A stretch of 64,000 bases of DNA from Saccharothrix violaceirubra (lineage in GTDB: Bacteria; Actinomycetota; Actinomycetes; Mycobacteriales; Pseudonocardiaceae): positions 558,001-622,000 of the forward strand of contig NZ_JACHJS010000001.1 in assembly GCF_014203755.1 (NCBI RefSeq), read 5' to 3'. The first letter of the stretch is position 1, and the number at the start of each line of letters is the position of its first letter. The translations under genes and the position numbers were made by a program. This document shows positions 20,932 to 29,282 of the stretch, piece after piece. The notes beneath the pieces were generated by a model. It ran no database searches and was not told the origin of the DNA. It was given only the letters and a program-made list of their open reading frames with translations.

Positions 20932-21100
20932 GAGGCTGGACGTGGCATCCGAGGTGATGGAACAGCAGGTCAACCGCGTCGCGAAAGCGCGCCCGCCGCG
21001 GTGCTCGGCTCCCTGCCGACCGGGCGAGCGCCGCGTATCCTCGAACCCGTCCCAGACAGGCTCGTCCGCCGGGTCGCCAGGCCGGTGGGAAGGGAGCGCG

Positions 21101-21727
21101 GTGCCAGCCACGCGAACGCAGGACACGTCGGCCGACGAGACGACGGCAGAGCGCGCGCGCCGGTTCGAACGTGACGCCATGCCGATGCTCGACCAGCTCT
21201 ACTCGGCGGCCCTGCGGATGACCCGCAACCCGGCCGACGCCGAGGACCTGGTGCAGGAGACGTACCTCAAGGCGTACGCGGCGTTCGCGTCGTTCTCCGA
21301 GGGCACGAACCTCAAGGCGTGGCTGTACCGCATCCTGACCAACACCTACATCAACGGCTACCGCAAGAAGCAGCGCCAGCCGTTGCAGCAGCCGACGGAC
21401 GAGATCACGGACTGGCAGTTGGCCCAGGCCGAGAGCCACACCTCGACGGGCCTGCGCTCGGCCGAGGTCGAGGCCATGGACCGGCTGCCCGACACCGACG
21501 TCAAGGAAGCCCTGCAACGCCTCCCCGAGGAGTTCCGCATCGCCGTGTACCTGGCGGACGTGGAGGGCTTCGCGTACAAGGAGATCGCAGACATCATGGG
21601 CACCCCCATCGGCACCGTGATGTCCCGGTTGCACCGGGGCCGCCGGCAGCTTCGCGAGCAGTTGGCGGACGTGGCCCGGGACCGGGGTTTCCTGCGCGCG
21701 GGTCGGCAGGCGGTGACCGGCAAATGA
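21101..21727 (+). CDS. sigH: ECF sigma factor of the disulfide stress response (SigH/SigR)
   Basis: 208 residues. Sigma region 2 ([44 protein letters not shown]) and region 4 ([41 protein letters not shown]) are intact. It directs thiol-oxidative stress genes and is held inactive by the redox-sensing anti-sigma RsrA encoded next. GTG 21101 has AAGGGAG upstream and gives the usual length, but the frame is open for a further 64 codons; ATG 20957, downstream of the autoregulatory promoter, would yield a 48-residue N-terminal extension like Streptomyces sigma-R'. Orthologous to Rv3223c. Confidence 0.94.
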   Translation: MPATRTQDTSADETTAERARRFERDAMPMLDQLYSAALRMTRNPADAEDLVQETYLKAYAAFASFSEGTNLKAWLYRILTNTYINGYRKKQRQPLQQPTDEITDWQLAQAESHTSTGLRSAEVEAMDRLPDTDVKEALQRLPEEFRIAVYLADVEGFAYKEIADIMGTPIGTVMSRLHRGRRQLREQLADVARDRGFLRAGRQAVTGK

Positions 21728-21999
21728 GCTGCGGGAACCACGAGACGGACTGCTCGGAAGTGCTGTCCGAGGTCTGGCTCTTCCTCGACCACGAGTGCGA
21801 CGAGAAGCGCAAGAACCTGCTCGCCACGCACCTGGAGGAGTGCCACCCGTGCCTTGAGCAGTACGGCATCGAGGAGCACCTGAAGGCGCTGCTGGCGAAG
21901 AAGTGCGGTGGCGAGCACGCCCCGGAGGAGCTCAAGCAGCGCCTGCGCGACAAGATCCGGCAGAGCCAGGCCGCCGCCCCCCAGCCCACCCCCGAGTAG
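21724..21999 (+). CDS. rsrA: Redox-sensing anti-sigma factor RsrA/RshA
   Basis: 91-residue zinc-binding anti-sigma. The ZAS signature H36-x3-C40-x2-C43 (HLEECHPC) is present with further cysteines at 3, 10, 25 and near 60, giving the zinc ligands and the disulfide pair that releases the sigma factor on oxidation. ATGA overlap with sigH ensures coupled translation. A 22-nt repeat array with inverted halves starts 3 nt after its stop. Orthologous to Rv3221A. Confidence 0.92.
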   Translation: MSCGNHETDCSEVLSEVWLFLDHECDEKRKNLLATHLEECHPCLEQYGIEEHLKALLAKKCGGEHAPEELKQRLRDKIRQSQAAAPQPTPE

Positions 22000-22002
22000 C
22001 CG

Positions 22003-22134
22003 CGCGAGTCATACGTTCGGACACCGCGAGTTGTGCGTTCGGACACCACGAACTATGCGTTCAGGCACCCCGCCGAGCCCCCGGCTGCGGGTGCCTGAAC
22101 GCACAACTCGCGGTGCCTGAGTGCATAACTCGCG
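22003..22134. repeat. 22-nt repeat, array E (3 direct + spacer + 2 inverted units)
   Basis: Direct units at 22003-22024, 22025-22046, 22047-22068; a spacer of exactly 22 nt (22069-22090); inverted units at 22091-22112 and 22113-22134. The inverted halves can fold into a long imperfect hairpin between the convergent rsrA and bL37 genes, so it may also act as a terminator or mRNA stabiliser. Confidence 0.9.
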
Positions 22135-22163
22135 AAGCTTGGCCGCTTGACCTGCGGACATGG

Positions 22164-22187
22164 AAAAGCCCCGGCATGGCCGGGGCT
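22164..22187 (-). terminator. Terminator of the bL37 gene
   Basis: 9-bp perfect stem (22167-22175 with 22179-22187, AGCCCCGGC type) and 3-nt loop; read on the reverse strand it is followed by TTTT (22164-22167), a classic intrinsic terminator 12 nt past the bL37 stop. Confidence 0.8.
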
Positions 22188-22198
22188 CCGCAACCAGG

Positions 22199-22273
22199 TC
22201 AGGCGTTGGGACGCTTCCCGTGGTTGGCGCCGCCCTTCTTGCGGTCACGGCGCTTGCGGGCACGCTTCGACAT
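22199..22273 (-). CDS. Ribosomal protein bL37 (24 residues)
   Basis: A very short gene encoding 24 residues, MSKRARKRRDRKKGG followed by ANHGKRPNA. Composition (12 Lys/Arg) and sequence are those of the small actinobacteria-specific large-subunit protein bL37 first seen in mycobacterial ribosome structures, where it lies in rRNA. AAGGAG ribosome site 6 nt before ATG 22273 and its own terminator at 22164-22187 show that it is a free-standing gene. Too short for ordinary ORF calling. Confidence 0.88.
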   Translation of the reverse strand: MSKRARKRRDRKKGGANHGKRPNA

Positions 22274-22384
22274 CGCGTTCTCCTTGAACTCAAGACTGCT
22301 TCACCCCAGTGTGTCACGCCCGTACCGGCCCGGCGCACGGACCCGTGATTGGATGGGCCCGGCACCCGGACGACGAGCAAGGCG

Positions 22385-23872
22385 GTGGCGCACCTGTCCA
22401 CGTTGACCGACCTCCTCGCCGAGCACACCGGACTGTCCGGTCGAGGCGTCGACCACCTCCAGCTCCTCGTGGCCGAGTGGCAGCTCCTCGGCGACCTGAG
22501 CTTCGCGGACTTCCTGCTGTGGGTGCCGCTGGACGACACGACGTTCCTCTGCGTCGCCCAGGCCCGGCCGACGACCGCGCCCACCGCACACCCCGAGGAC
22601 GTCGTCGGCAGCATGGTCGTCGTCGACGAGCACCCGCAGCTGCGCCGGGCCGTCGCCGAACGGCGGATCTGCCGCGAGGAGGACCCGCGCTGGCACCTGG
22701 GCGTCCCGGTCCGCCGCGAGGCCATCCCGGTCACGCACGACGGCGACGTGATCGCGGTGCTCAGCCGCAACACCAACCTGGCCGTGCCGCGGGTGCCGAG
22801 CCCGTTGGAGATCTCCTACCTCGGCAGCGCGGCCGACCTGTGCCAGATGATCGCCGACGGCACGTTCCCGACCACCGAACCGAGTCCGGACGTGCACACC
22901 AGCCCGCGGGTCGGCGACGGGCTGATCCGGCTCGACGCGTCCGGCGCGGTCGTGTTCGCCAGCCCCAACGCGCTCAGCGCGTACCACCGCATGGGCCACG
23001 CGAGCGATCTCATCGGCGTGCACCTGGCCCCGCTGACCCGGTCGCTGATCGGCGACCCGTTCGACGCGACCGAGGTGGCGCAACGCATCCGGCAGGCGCT
23101 CGACGGTCAGCCGAGCATGCGCATCGAGGCCGAGTCACGTCGGGGCGCGGCCGTGCTGTTCCGCGCGCTGCCGTTGCGTCCACGCGGCAGTGCCGCCGGT
23201 GCGCTGGTGCTCTGCCGCGACGTCACCGAGGTCCGCCGCCGCGACCGCGCGTTGATGTCCAAGGACGCCACGATCCGCGAGATCCACCACCGCGTGAAGA
23301 ACAACCTCCAGACCGTGGCCGCGCTGCTGCGCCTCCAGTCCCGCCGCACCAGCAGCGAGGAGGCGCGCGAGGCGCTGGCCGAGAGCGTCCGCCGCGTCAC
23401 GTCGATCGCCCTGGTGCACGAGACGTTGTCGATGTCGGTGGACGAACGGGTCGACCTGGACGACGTGGTCGACAAGGTCATCCCGATGATGTCCGATGTC
23501 GCCGCCGCCGACTCGCAGGTGAGCGTGCGGCGCGAGGGACCGTTCGGCATCGTGCCCGCGGAACTGGCGACGCCGCTGGTGATGGTCCTCACCGAACTCG
23601 TGCAGAACGCGTTCGAGCACGCGTACTCGCCGGGCCAGCGCGGCGAGGTCGTGGTGTTCGCGGAACGGTCGGCCAAGTGGCTCGACGTCGTGATCTCGGA
23701 CGACGGCCGCGGCCTGCCGCCGGGGTTCTCGCTGGAGCGCACGGACCGGTTGGGGCTCCAGATCGTGCGGACGCTCGTGGAATCCGAACTCAGGGGGTCG
23801 CTGAGCTTGCGGCGCCGGCCCGAAGGCGGTACTGAGGCGGTCCTGCGCGTGCCCCTCAGGGCCCGGCGTTAG
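22385..23872 (+). CDS. pdtaS: Sensor histidine kinase PdtaS
   Basis: 495-residue soluble kinase. N-terminal GAF-like domain starting STLTDLLAEHTGLSG and EWQLLGDLSFADFLLW, a PAS domain (about 180-290), then HisKA_2 with IREIHHRVKNNLQT (His301/302) and HATPase_c (TELVQNAFEHA, DDGRGLPPGFS, LGLQIVRTL). In mycobacteria PdtaS phosphorylates the antiterminator PdtaR and is linked to copper/NO and c-di-GMP sensing; the partner is not in this window. GTG 22385 aligns with the mycobacterial start; an upstream GTG at 22349 is less likely. Orthologous to Rv3220c. Confidence 0.92.
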   Translation: MAHLSTLTDLLAEHTGLSGRGVDHLQLLVAEWQLLGDLSFADFLLWVPLDDTTFLCVAQARPTTAPTAHPEDVVGSMVVVDEHPQLRRAVAERRICREEDPRWHLGVPVRREAIPVTHDGDVIAVLSRNTNLAVPRVPSPLEISYLGSAADLCQMIADGTFPTTEPSPDVHTSPRVGDGLIRLDASGAVVFASPNALSAYHRMGHASDLIGVHLAPLTRSLIGDPFDATEVAQRIRQALDGQPSMRIEAESRRGAAVLFRALPLRPRGSAAGALVLCRDVTEVRRRDRALMSKDATIREIHHRVKNNLQTVAALLRLQSRRTSSEEAREALAESVRRVTSIALVHETLSMSVDERVDLDDVVDKVIPMMSDVAAADSQVSVRREGPFGIVPAELATPLVMVLTELVQNAFEHAYSPGQRGEVVVFAERSAKWLDVVISDDGRGLPPGFSLERTDRLGLQIVRTLVESELRGSLSLRRRPEGGTEAVLRVPLRARR

Positions 23873-23947
23873 ACTGCTCGGCGTGCACACGTGACGACCT
23901 ACCTCAGCGGAGTCACGTGGTCATGCGGGAGGGTGTGCATTAACGGC

Positions 23948-23983
23948 GAAAGGCCCGACACCTGGCACGGTGTCGGGCCTTTC
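23948..23983. terminator. Bidirectional terminator between pdtaS and whiB1
   Basis: 15-bp perfect stem (GAAAGGCCCGACACC at 23948-23962 with 23969-23983), 6-nt loop TGGCAC, short A and T runs at the two bases. It sits between two convergent genes, 18 nt from the whiB1 stop. Confidence 0.85.
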
Positions 23984-24001
23984 GTTCGCTTCAGGTGCTG
24001 C

Positions 24002-24256
24002 TCAGGCGTTGCTGCGGGCCCTGGTCCGGGCGTTGCGACGCTTGAGGGCACGACGCTCGTCCTCGCTCATCCCGCCCCACACGCCGGCGTCCTGGCCGCT
24101 CTCCAGTGCCCACGAGAGGCAGTCGGAGACGACGGGACAACGACGGCAGACGGTCTTCGCCTCGGCGATCTGGAGGAGCGCGGGACCGCTGTTCCCTACG
24201 GGGAAGAACAGCTCGGGGTCCTCGTCGCGGCAGATCGCGCGGTGGCGCCAGTCCAT
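24002..24256 (-). CDS. whiB1: Iron-sulfur transcription factor WhiB1
   Basis: 84 residues. Four cluster cysteines C9, C37, C40 and C46 in the order C-x27-C-x2-C-x5-C hold a [4Fe-4S] cluster; GVWGG (58-62) is the turn of the family, followed by a basic C-terminus (RRALKRRNARTRAR) for DNA binding. WhiB1 binds the principal sigma factor region 4 and is essential and NO-sensitive in mycobacteria. The upstream region carries a CRP-type site (24322-24337), as known for M. tuberculosis whiB1. Orthologous to Rv3219. Confidence 0.95.
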   Translation of the reverse strand: MDWRHRAICRDEDPELFFPVGNSGPALLQIAEAKTVCRRCPVVSDCLSWALESGQDAGVWGGMSEDERRALKRRNARTRARSNA

Positions 24257-24321
24257 CGGAACTACTCCTCAGCTAGGCGTGCCAGAGCACGCCGGTCGTC
24301 AGCGGTTGGTTTTGGGGTGCT

Positions 24322-24337
24322 TGTGAATGCTTTCACG
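24322..24337 (-). promoter_or_regulatory. CRP/FNR-type operator upstream of whiB1
   Basis: Read towards whiB1: CGTGA, six bases, TCACA; this fits the CRP consensus of actinobacteria. It lies 66-81 nt before the whiB1 start codon. In M. tuberculosis whiB1 is a known target of the cAMP receptor protein Rv3676, so the site is likely functional. Confidence 0.6.
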
Positions 24338-24371
24338 AACGGCGCGGATGTCAAGGGTTTAGCACTGACCC

Positions 24372-24387
24372 GGTGAGTGAACTCACC
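24372..24387. promoter_or_regulatory. 16-bp inverted repeat upstream of whiB1
   Basis: GGTGAGT-GA-ACTCACC, perfect 7-bp arms around 2 nt, 116-131 nt before whiB1 and downstream of the lipid kinase gene. A second operator for whiB1 is the simplest reading; the binding protein is unknown. Confidence 0.4.
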
Positions 24388-24480
24388 CGAAAGATCGACT
24401 GAGTTCACCTGCGGTTTCACGGCGCGCATCGGTTGCCCGCGACAATGTCGCGGTCGGGTAGCGACCCGATCACGCGCGGG

Positions 24481-25425
24481 TCACACCGCCACGGTGAGTG
24501 CCGCCGGTACGGACGTGAACTCCACCTCGGTGCATTCGCCGAGCAGGTCCCCGTCCACCTGGAGGTTGACCGGTTCCGCGCAGGTCACCCGCACGAATTC
24601 CACGTCGTCCCGCCTCAGCAGGTTACCGCCCTTGGGGTTCCCGTCGGTGGCGAGAAGATGCGCGACGTACCGGGCGATCGTGGGCAGACCCAGTCCGAGC
24701 AGGGCGAACAGGCCCAGGCCGCCGTCGAACGAGGTGCTCGGGTTGAGGCGGATCGCCTTGTCCCCCAAGTAGGTCCACGGGTCCGTGTTCGACACGAACG
24801 CCAGTCGCACACCCTCTATCGGCGGCTCTCCGGGGATGTTCACTGTCAAAGATTGGCGGCGCCTTCTTTGTGCCACATAACTCGCGAACGCGGTTCGCGC
24901 GTAAAGAGCGGGTGAAGCCTCACGGCCTTTCGCGCGTTGTGCTTCCACTCCGGCCACGACGTCCGCGTCCCAGCCGACACCGGCGTTGAACGTGAACCAA
25001 CGGTCGTGCCCGCCGTCGTCGCCGGCCGAGGCGACCCGGCCGAGTCCGACCTTGCGGCTGGTGCCGTGCTCGATCGCCTGGAGCAGTCGGTAGGTGGCCT
25101 CGACGGGATCGCGCGGCAGGCCGAGCGCGCCCGCGAACACGTTGGCCGACCCGCCGGGCACGACGCCGAGCATCGGCAGTCCCGGGCGGGTGCCGCCGCG
25201 CAGCACGCCGTTCACGACCTCGTTGACGGTGCCGTCGCCACCGTGCGCCACCACGAGGTCGTAGCCGTCCCCCACGGCGCCCGCGGCGGCGTCCGCCGCG
25301 TGGCCGCGGTAGGCCGTCTCGACGATGTCGAGCTTCACGTCACTGGCCAGTGCGTGCGCGAGCACGTCCCGGCCGGCAGGCGTAGTCGCCGTCGCCTGCG
25401 GGTTGACCACCAGAAGTGCGCGCAC
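24481..25425 (-). CDS. Diacylglycerol/lipid kinase family protein
   Basis: 314 residues with the DAGK catalytic fold: LLVVNPQATATTPAG, AHGGDGTVNEVVNGVL (GGDGT, ATP site), VVPGGSANVFAGALGLP and a C-terminal NLQVDGDLLGECTEVEF. It would phosphorylate a diacylglycerol- or sphingosine-like lipid at the membrane; the precise acceptor is unknown. Same strand as whiB1, 224 nt upstream of it. Corresponds to Rv3218. Confidence 0.87.
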   Translation of the reverse strand: MRALLVVNPQATATTPAGRDVLAHALASDVKLDIVETAYRGHAADAAAGAVGDGYDLVVAHGGDGTVNEVVNGVLRGGTRPGLPMLGVVPGGSANVFAGALGLPRDPVEATYRLLQAIEHGTSRKVGLGRVASAGDDGGHDRWFTFNAGVGWDADVVAGVEAQRAKGREASPALYARTAFASYVAQRRRRQSLTVNIPGEPPIEGVRLAFVSNTDPWTYLGDKAIRLNPSTSFDGGLGLFALLGLGLPTIARYVAHLLATDGNPKGGNLLRRDDVEFVRVTCAEPVNLQVDGDLLGECTEVEFTSVPAALTVAV

Positions 25426-25692
25426 TACCGCAGAGTAGGACAGCGCGTGAGCCCAGGCAGGCTACGCGTCACCCGGTAGGCAGAGTGAGCGCCCTCGAAA
25501 GTGGTCGAGATCTCCCTCCCGCGTAGTCCCGTTGTCCTGCTTGTCGGAACCGTCCTGCGACAAGTGCACCCCGACCCGACCGCCGGCTCGCCGAAGACCC
25601 ATTGATCTTCGCTCGCGGGACGGTCGAACGGGACTCGCCAACCGGGTGGCCTACGATGCGTGACGAGTACGCACCGTGAGGAAAGGCCCAGC

Positions 25693-26091
25693 GTGTCCGA
25701 GTCGAAGCAGGTTCCGGTCGCGGTCCGGGTAGCGGGCGTGTTCACCGCCGTCGAGGGACTTCTCGGTCTCGGTTTCGCCGTCGCCCTGGTGGTCCGCGCG
25801 TTCGCGGTCGACGAACCCGGCAAGGTCCTCGGCGAGGCGGCGTACTTCGTGGTCCTGTGCGCGGGCGTGCTGGCCTGCGGAATCGGGCTCGTGCTCGGCC
25901 GCCGGTGGGCGCGGTCGCCCGCGATCGTCGTGCAGCTGCTGCTGCTCGGCGTCGCCTGGTACATGTACGGGCCGTCCGCCCGGCAGCTGTGGGGCGCGCT
26001 CCTTGCGCTGTACGTCGTCCTGGTGATCGGATCGCTGTTCACCAACCCGGTGCGCCGATGGGCGCTCGGCGTGGACGAAGAGGACGAATAG
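25693..26091 (+). CDS. Integral membrane protein (Rv3217c-like)
   Basis: 132 residues with four predicted membrane helices: VRVAGVFTAVEGLLGLGFAV, AAYFVVLCAGVLACGIGLVL, SPAIVVQLLLLGVAWYM and LWGALLALYVVLVIGSLF, then an acidic cytoplasmic tail DEEDE. GTG 25693 chosen (GAGGAAAGG upstream) rather than an in-frame upstream start. Position beside the Rv3218-like gene supports the Rv3217c assignment. Function unknown. Confidence 0.8.
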   Translation: MSESKQVPVAVRVAGVFTAVEGLLGLGFAVALVVRAFAVDEPGKVLGEAAYFVVLCAGVLACGIGLVLGRRWARSPAIVVQLLLLGVAWYMYGPSARQLWGALLALYVVLVIGSLFTNPVRRWALGVDEEDE

Positions 26092-26174
26092 GTCCATTCG
26101 GGCGCCCGACCAACGTCTGGCGCGCGCGCGACGATCGGCGGGTGTCGTCAGGTCGCTCCCAAGCGTGACGCTGA

Positions 26175-26194
26175 GAGTGGTGATTTCACCACTC
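26175..26194. promoter_or_regulatory. Inverted repeat upstream of the secreted protease gene
   Basis: GAGTGGTGA-TT-TCACCACTC: 9-bp perfect arms around 2 nt, ending 26 nt before the protease ATG. The position is inside the leader, so it could be an operator or a small mRNA hairpin. Confidence 0.45.
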
Positions 26195-26220
26195 CCTGCG
26201 TTCGTAGAGGTGAGCATCCG

Positions 26221-26949
26221 ATGCGTTTCACTCGCACTGTCCAAGCGGTGGTGGGCACGACCGCCGCGTTCCTGTCCGCGATCGCCCTGACCACGATCGC
26301 GCCCTCCGCGTCCGCCGCCGAAGGCGGTGTCACGCCGTACATCATCGGCGGCGGCACCGCGTCGAACGCCCCGTGGGCGGCCCGGTTGTTCGCCAACGGC
26401 CAGCAGACCTGTACGGCGACGATCATCGCGCCGACGTGGATCCTGACCGCGCAGCACTGCGTGGCCGGCGGCGGCACGATGACGTTCCGCGTGGGCAGCC
26501 TCGACCAGCAGAGCGGCGGCACGATGGCCACCGCGAAGCGGGTCATCCAGCACCCGTCGGTCGACCTGGCGCTGGCCGAGCTGACCACGTCCGTCCAGGC
26601 CACTTACGCGCCGCTGGGCACGACGGCCAGCACGCGCAACGGCCAGACCGTGCAGATCTACGGCTGGGGCGCCACGTCGCGCTGCGGCTCGGAGATCAAC
26701 TGCCAGTCGCGCTACCTGAAGGTCGCCGACACCCGCGTCACCAACACCAACGGCCGTGACTACCGGGGCGGCGTCGCGATCACCGTGACGCGCGGCAACG
26801 GCATCGCGGCCGGCGGTGACTCGGGCGGCCCGATGTTCGCCTCGGGCGTCCAGGTCGGCGTGGCCTCGACGAGCGACCGCCAGTCGACGTCGAACTACAC
26901 CTCCGTCGGTACGTACCGCAGCTGGATCAAGCAGTACGCGGGCGTCTGA
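26221..26949 (+). CDS. Secreted trypsin-like serine protease
   Basis: 242 residues. A signal peptide of about 36 residues (MRFTRTVQAVVG, then hydrophobic, ending PSASA-AEGG) directs export. Chymotrypsin-fold signatures: IIGGG near the mature N-terminus, TAQHC with catalytic His, SVDLALAEL with Asp, and GGDSGGP with Ser. The residue six before Ser is Gly-rich rather than the Asp of trypsin's S1 pocket, so specificity is uncertain. Cys pairs suit an extracellular enzyme. It stands alone. Confidence 0.93.
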   Translation: MRFTRTVQAVVGTTAAFLSAIALTTIAPSASAAEGGVTPYIIGGGTASNAPWAARLFANGQQTCTATIIAPTWILTAQHCVAGGGTMTFRVGSLDQQSGGTMATAKRVIQHPSVDLALAELTTSVQATYAPLGTTASTRNGQTVQIYGWGATSRCGSEINCQSRYLKVADTRVTNTNGRDYRGGVAITVTRGNGIAAGGDSGGPMFASGVQVGVASTSDRQSTSNYTSVGTYRSWIKQYAGV

Positions 26950-27112
26950 CGCGCCACCCGGCCGGCGGGCCGCGGCCCCCCTTCCCCGCGGGTCCCCGTC
27001 GGCCGGGTACCACCTCGTTTGGAAAACGGGCACCTCACCAGTCATAATCACCGTGCGTGTTCAGTCGTGGGCTGATGGACACGAACGGAGTAACCGGATA
27101 CGGTTCGACAGC

Positions 27113-27952
27113 ATGGTCGCGCCACTCCGGGAGCCGGCAGGGGTGAGGTGTACGGTGCAGAACTCCCCGAAGTGGGTGGCCGCAAGGGACGAACTCGAAC
27201 GCCCGAACGCGGCCCGGCTGTACGACTACTACCTCGGCGGTGCGCACAACTTCGCCGTCGACCGCGAGTTCGCCGCCGGTTCGCCGGCGCTGATCCCGAC
27301 CGCCGAGATGATCCAGCACTCCCGCGCCTTCCTGCGCCGGGCCGTGCGCGCGTGCGTGGCCAACGGCATCCGGCAGTTCCTCGACCTCGGGTCGGGCATC
27401 CCCACGGCGGGCAACGTGCACGAGGTCGCGCACCAGGACGACCCGACGTGCCGTGTCGTGTACGTGGACAACGACTGCGCCACCGTCGCGCACGGGCGGA
27501 CCATGCTGCGCGACGTGGCGAACGTGGCGTTCGCCGAAGCCGACATCCGCGACGCCAAGGCCGTGCTGACCAGCGCCGAGGTGACGTCGCTGCTCGACCT
27601 GTCGCAGCCGGTCGCGGTGCTGATGGTCGCGATCCTGCCGTACGTGTTCGACGACGACTCGCCGGTCGACGTCGTGGCGGCCTACCGGGACGGGATCGTG
27701 CCCGGGAGCCACCTCGTGCTCAGCCACCTCACCGCGGACAACCGCCCGGAGCTGGTCGAGGAGCTGGTGCGGGTGTCGACGCAGCGGATGGCGCGGATCA
27801 CCGCGCGGTCCAAGGCCGAGGTCGAACCGCTGCTGGAGGGTTTCGACCTGCTGGAGCCGGGGCTGGTGCTGGTGTCGACGTGGCGGGGCGACGGGGTGCC
27901 GGAGACCGACGCGGAGACCGTGAGCTACGGCGCGGTGGGCGTGAAGCGCTAG
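27113..27952 (+). CDS. SAV2177/DUF574-type SAM-dependent methyltransferase
   Basis: 279 residues. The family hallmark RLYDYYLGGAHNFAVDRE (about 39-56) is followed by the SAM-binding FLDLGSGIPTAGNVHEVA and VVYVDND. These abundant actinomycete proteins have a Rossmann methyltransferase fold; substrates are unknown and they often occur near regulators and secondary-metabolism genes. ATG 27113 is used; GTG 27155 (VQNSPKW) is an equally good start. Its stop codon overlaps that of the convergent phosphatase (CTAG). Confidence 0.88.
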   Translation: MVAPLREPAGVRCTVQNSPKWVAARDELERPNAARLYDYYLGGAHNFAVDREFAAGSPALIPTAEMIQHSRAFLRRAVRACVANGIRQFLDLGSGIPTAGNVHEVAHQDDPTCRVVYVDNDCATVAHGRTMLRDVANVAFAEADIRDAKAVLTSAEVTSLLDLSQPVAVLMVAILPYVFDDDSPVDVVAAYRDGIVPGSHLVLSHLTADNRPELVEELVRVSTQRMARITARSKAEVEPLLEGFDLLEPGLVLVSTWRGDGVPETDAETVSYGAVGVKR

Positions 27953-28542
27953 AACTCCCAGGCGGGGACGTTCGAGCGGTGCACCTGAGGGTCGCCGCGC
28001 TCGTCGCCGAGGACCGTGATGCCGGCCGGGTCGAGGCCGAAGTGCACGCCGTCGCGGGGCGGCAGCCCGAGCCAGGCGGCGATCAGCACGCGGCTGAAGT
28101 GGCCGTGGCCGACCAGGACGACGTCGCCGGCGGGCAGGGCCGTGCGGACCGCGGCGAGGACCCGCTGCGCGCGTTCGTGGATCCGCTCGTGGGTCTCGCC
28201 TTCGGGGACCGGGTGGTCCCAGACTGTCCAGTCCTTTGTGGACTCACGGATCTGTGGGGTGGTCAGGCCTTCGTAGGCACCGTAGTCCCACTCGGCGAGG
28301 TCTTCGGTGTGGTCGGCGGCCAGGCCCGCGAGTTCGGCGGTGCGGCGGGCGCGTTCGCGTGGGCTCGACAGGACGAGGGCGGGCGGGAGGTCGGTGCCGC
28401 GCAGTCGGGCCAGTACGGCGCCCGCGCGTCGGGCCTGCTGGACCCCGGTGTCGGTGAGGGGCACGTCCGTGCGTCCGGTGTGCCGACCGGACTCGGACCA
28501 CGTGGTTTGTCCGTGCCGGAGCAGGTAGACGTGAGCGCTCAT
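27949..28542 (-). CDS. Histidine phosphatase (phosphoglycerate-mutase-like, Rv3214 type)
   Basis: 197 residues. The phosphohistidine motif LLRHGQTTWSESGRHTGR at the start, then VLSSPRERARRTAEL with Arg, EWDYGAYEGLTT with Glu and VLVGHGHFSRVL with the second His form the complete catalytic set. The M. tuberculosis equivalent (Rv3214, once called gpm2) was shown to be a phosphatase rather than a mutase, so phosphatase is the safer call. ATG 28542 is preferred over ATGs 6 and 9 nt upstream because it places RHG at the usual position. Confidence 0.88.
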   Translation of the reverse strand: MSAHVYLLRHGQTTWSESGRHTGRTDVPLTDTGVQQARRAGAVLARLRGTDLPPALVLSSPRERARRTAELAGLAADHTEDLAEWDYGAYEGLTTPQIRESTKDWTVWDHPVPEGETHERIHERAQRVLAAVRTALPAGDVVLVGHGHFSRVLIAAWLGLPPRDGVHFGLDPAGITVLGDERGDPQVHRSNVPAWEF

Positions 28543-28551
28543 GATCATCAT

Positions 28552-28931
28552 GGTAGTCGGGTGGTCGTGAAATGGCCGCGCCGGGGCATTTCACCCGATT
28601 GGTTTCCGCATTTGTGCGGACCTGGTCACCGTTTCGGCAATTCGGTGGATAAAGTGTCCGGTGAACCGTCGTCGCAGGTGGATGCCGGTTCGATTGCGGA
28701 ACGCGGTCGTACGGTCACGGGTGGTCGTCGAATTTCGAGGATCGGTCGTGAAGTGAATGGGTGCATGATCGGATAGGACGTGGAAAAAGTCCAGGGTGGA
28801 TTTCCGTACTGTTCACGCGTACGGTTCCCGGTGGTCATAAAAGCTTCAACGAACGTTCGGCCGCGTTTCGCCGTTCCGCGCCCGGGGCAAGCCCGACGGG
28901 TGACGCCGCGACCCGTTCAGGAGGAGGACCC
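28552..28931. other. 380-nt divergent intergenic region
   Basis: No credible gene. It contains an inverted repeat TGAAATG/CATTTCA (28568-28574 with 28587-28593), a small hairpin TCCGCA-TTTG-TGCGGA (28605-28620), and the GAGGAGGA ribosome site of the next gene. It is clearly richer in A+T than its surroundings, marking the start of the accessory segment. Confidence 0.5.
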
Positions 28932-29177
28932 ATGGTGGACAAGATCGAGGGCCACAACGTCCGCGACCCGCACGACCTCCACGGCAAGGTGGAGGTGCAA
29001 CTCGACCAGGCCGCCGAGGAGTTGACCCGGCGCCTCGACGGCAACGTGGACTACCAGGTCGCGCGCACGGCGGTGTCCGCCGCGTACCGCCGCCTGGCCG
29101 ACCAGGCCCGCGTGCACAACTTCCTGCCCATCCTCGCCGCCCGTGCCGCTTTCCAGTCCCTGACGCACGCAGCCTGA
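28932..29177 (+). CDS. Small three-helix-bundle protein
   Basis: 81 residues, all helical by appearance: QLDQAAEELTRRL, VARTAVSAAYRRLADQA and FLPILAARAAFQSLT. This matches the actinobacterial 'three-helix bundle dimerization domain' small proteins, in which a V-x4-Y-x2-L-x2-A-R-V-x-FLP core is typical. No catalytic residues; probably a homodimeric adaptor of unknown role. GAGGAGGA lies 6 nt upstream of ATG. Confidence 0.7.
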   Translation: MVDKIEGHNVRDPHDLHGKVEVQLDQAAEELTRRLDGNVDYQVARTAVSAAYRRLADQARVHNFLPILAARAAFQSLTHAA

Positions 29178-29282
29178 TCCGGTGTCCCGTCGGCATGGGG
29201 ATGGTCGACGGGAATCGTCCACAGTGGACGCTCGCGTGCGATGTGAGATCGCCCGGCCGCCGACCGCGGCCGGGCGCGGTCG

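Noticed and set aside
24860..24900. A sixth copy of the 22-nt repeat inside the lipid kinase gene (CATAACTCGCGAACGCGG)
   Set aside because: Only about 12 bases match, there is no tandem partner and the stretch is in frame with normal coding sequence.
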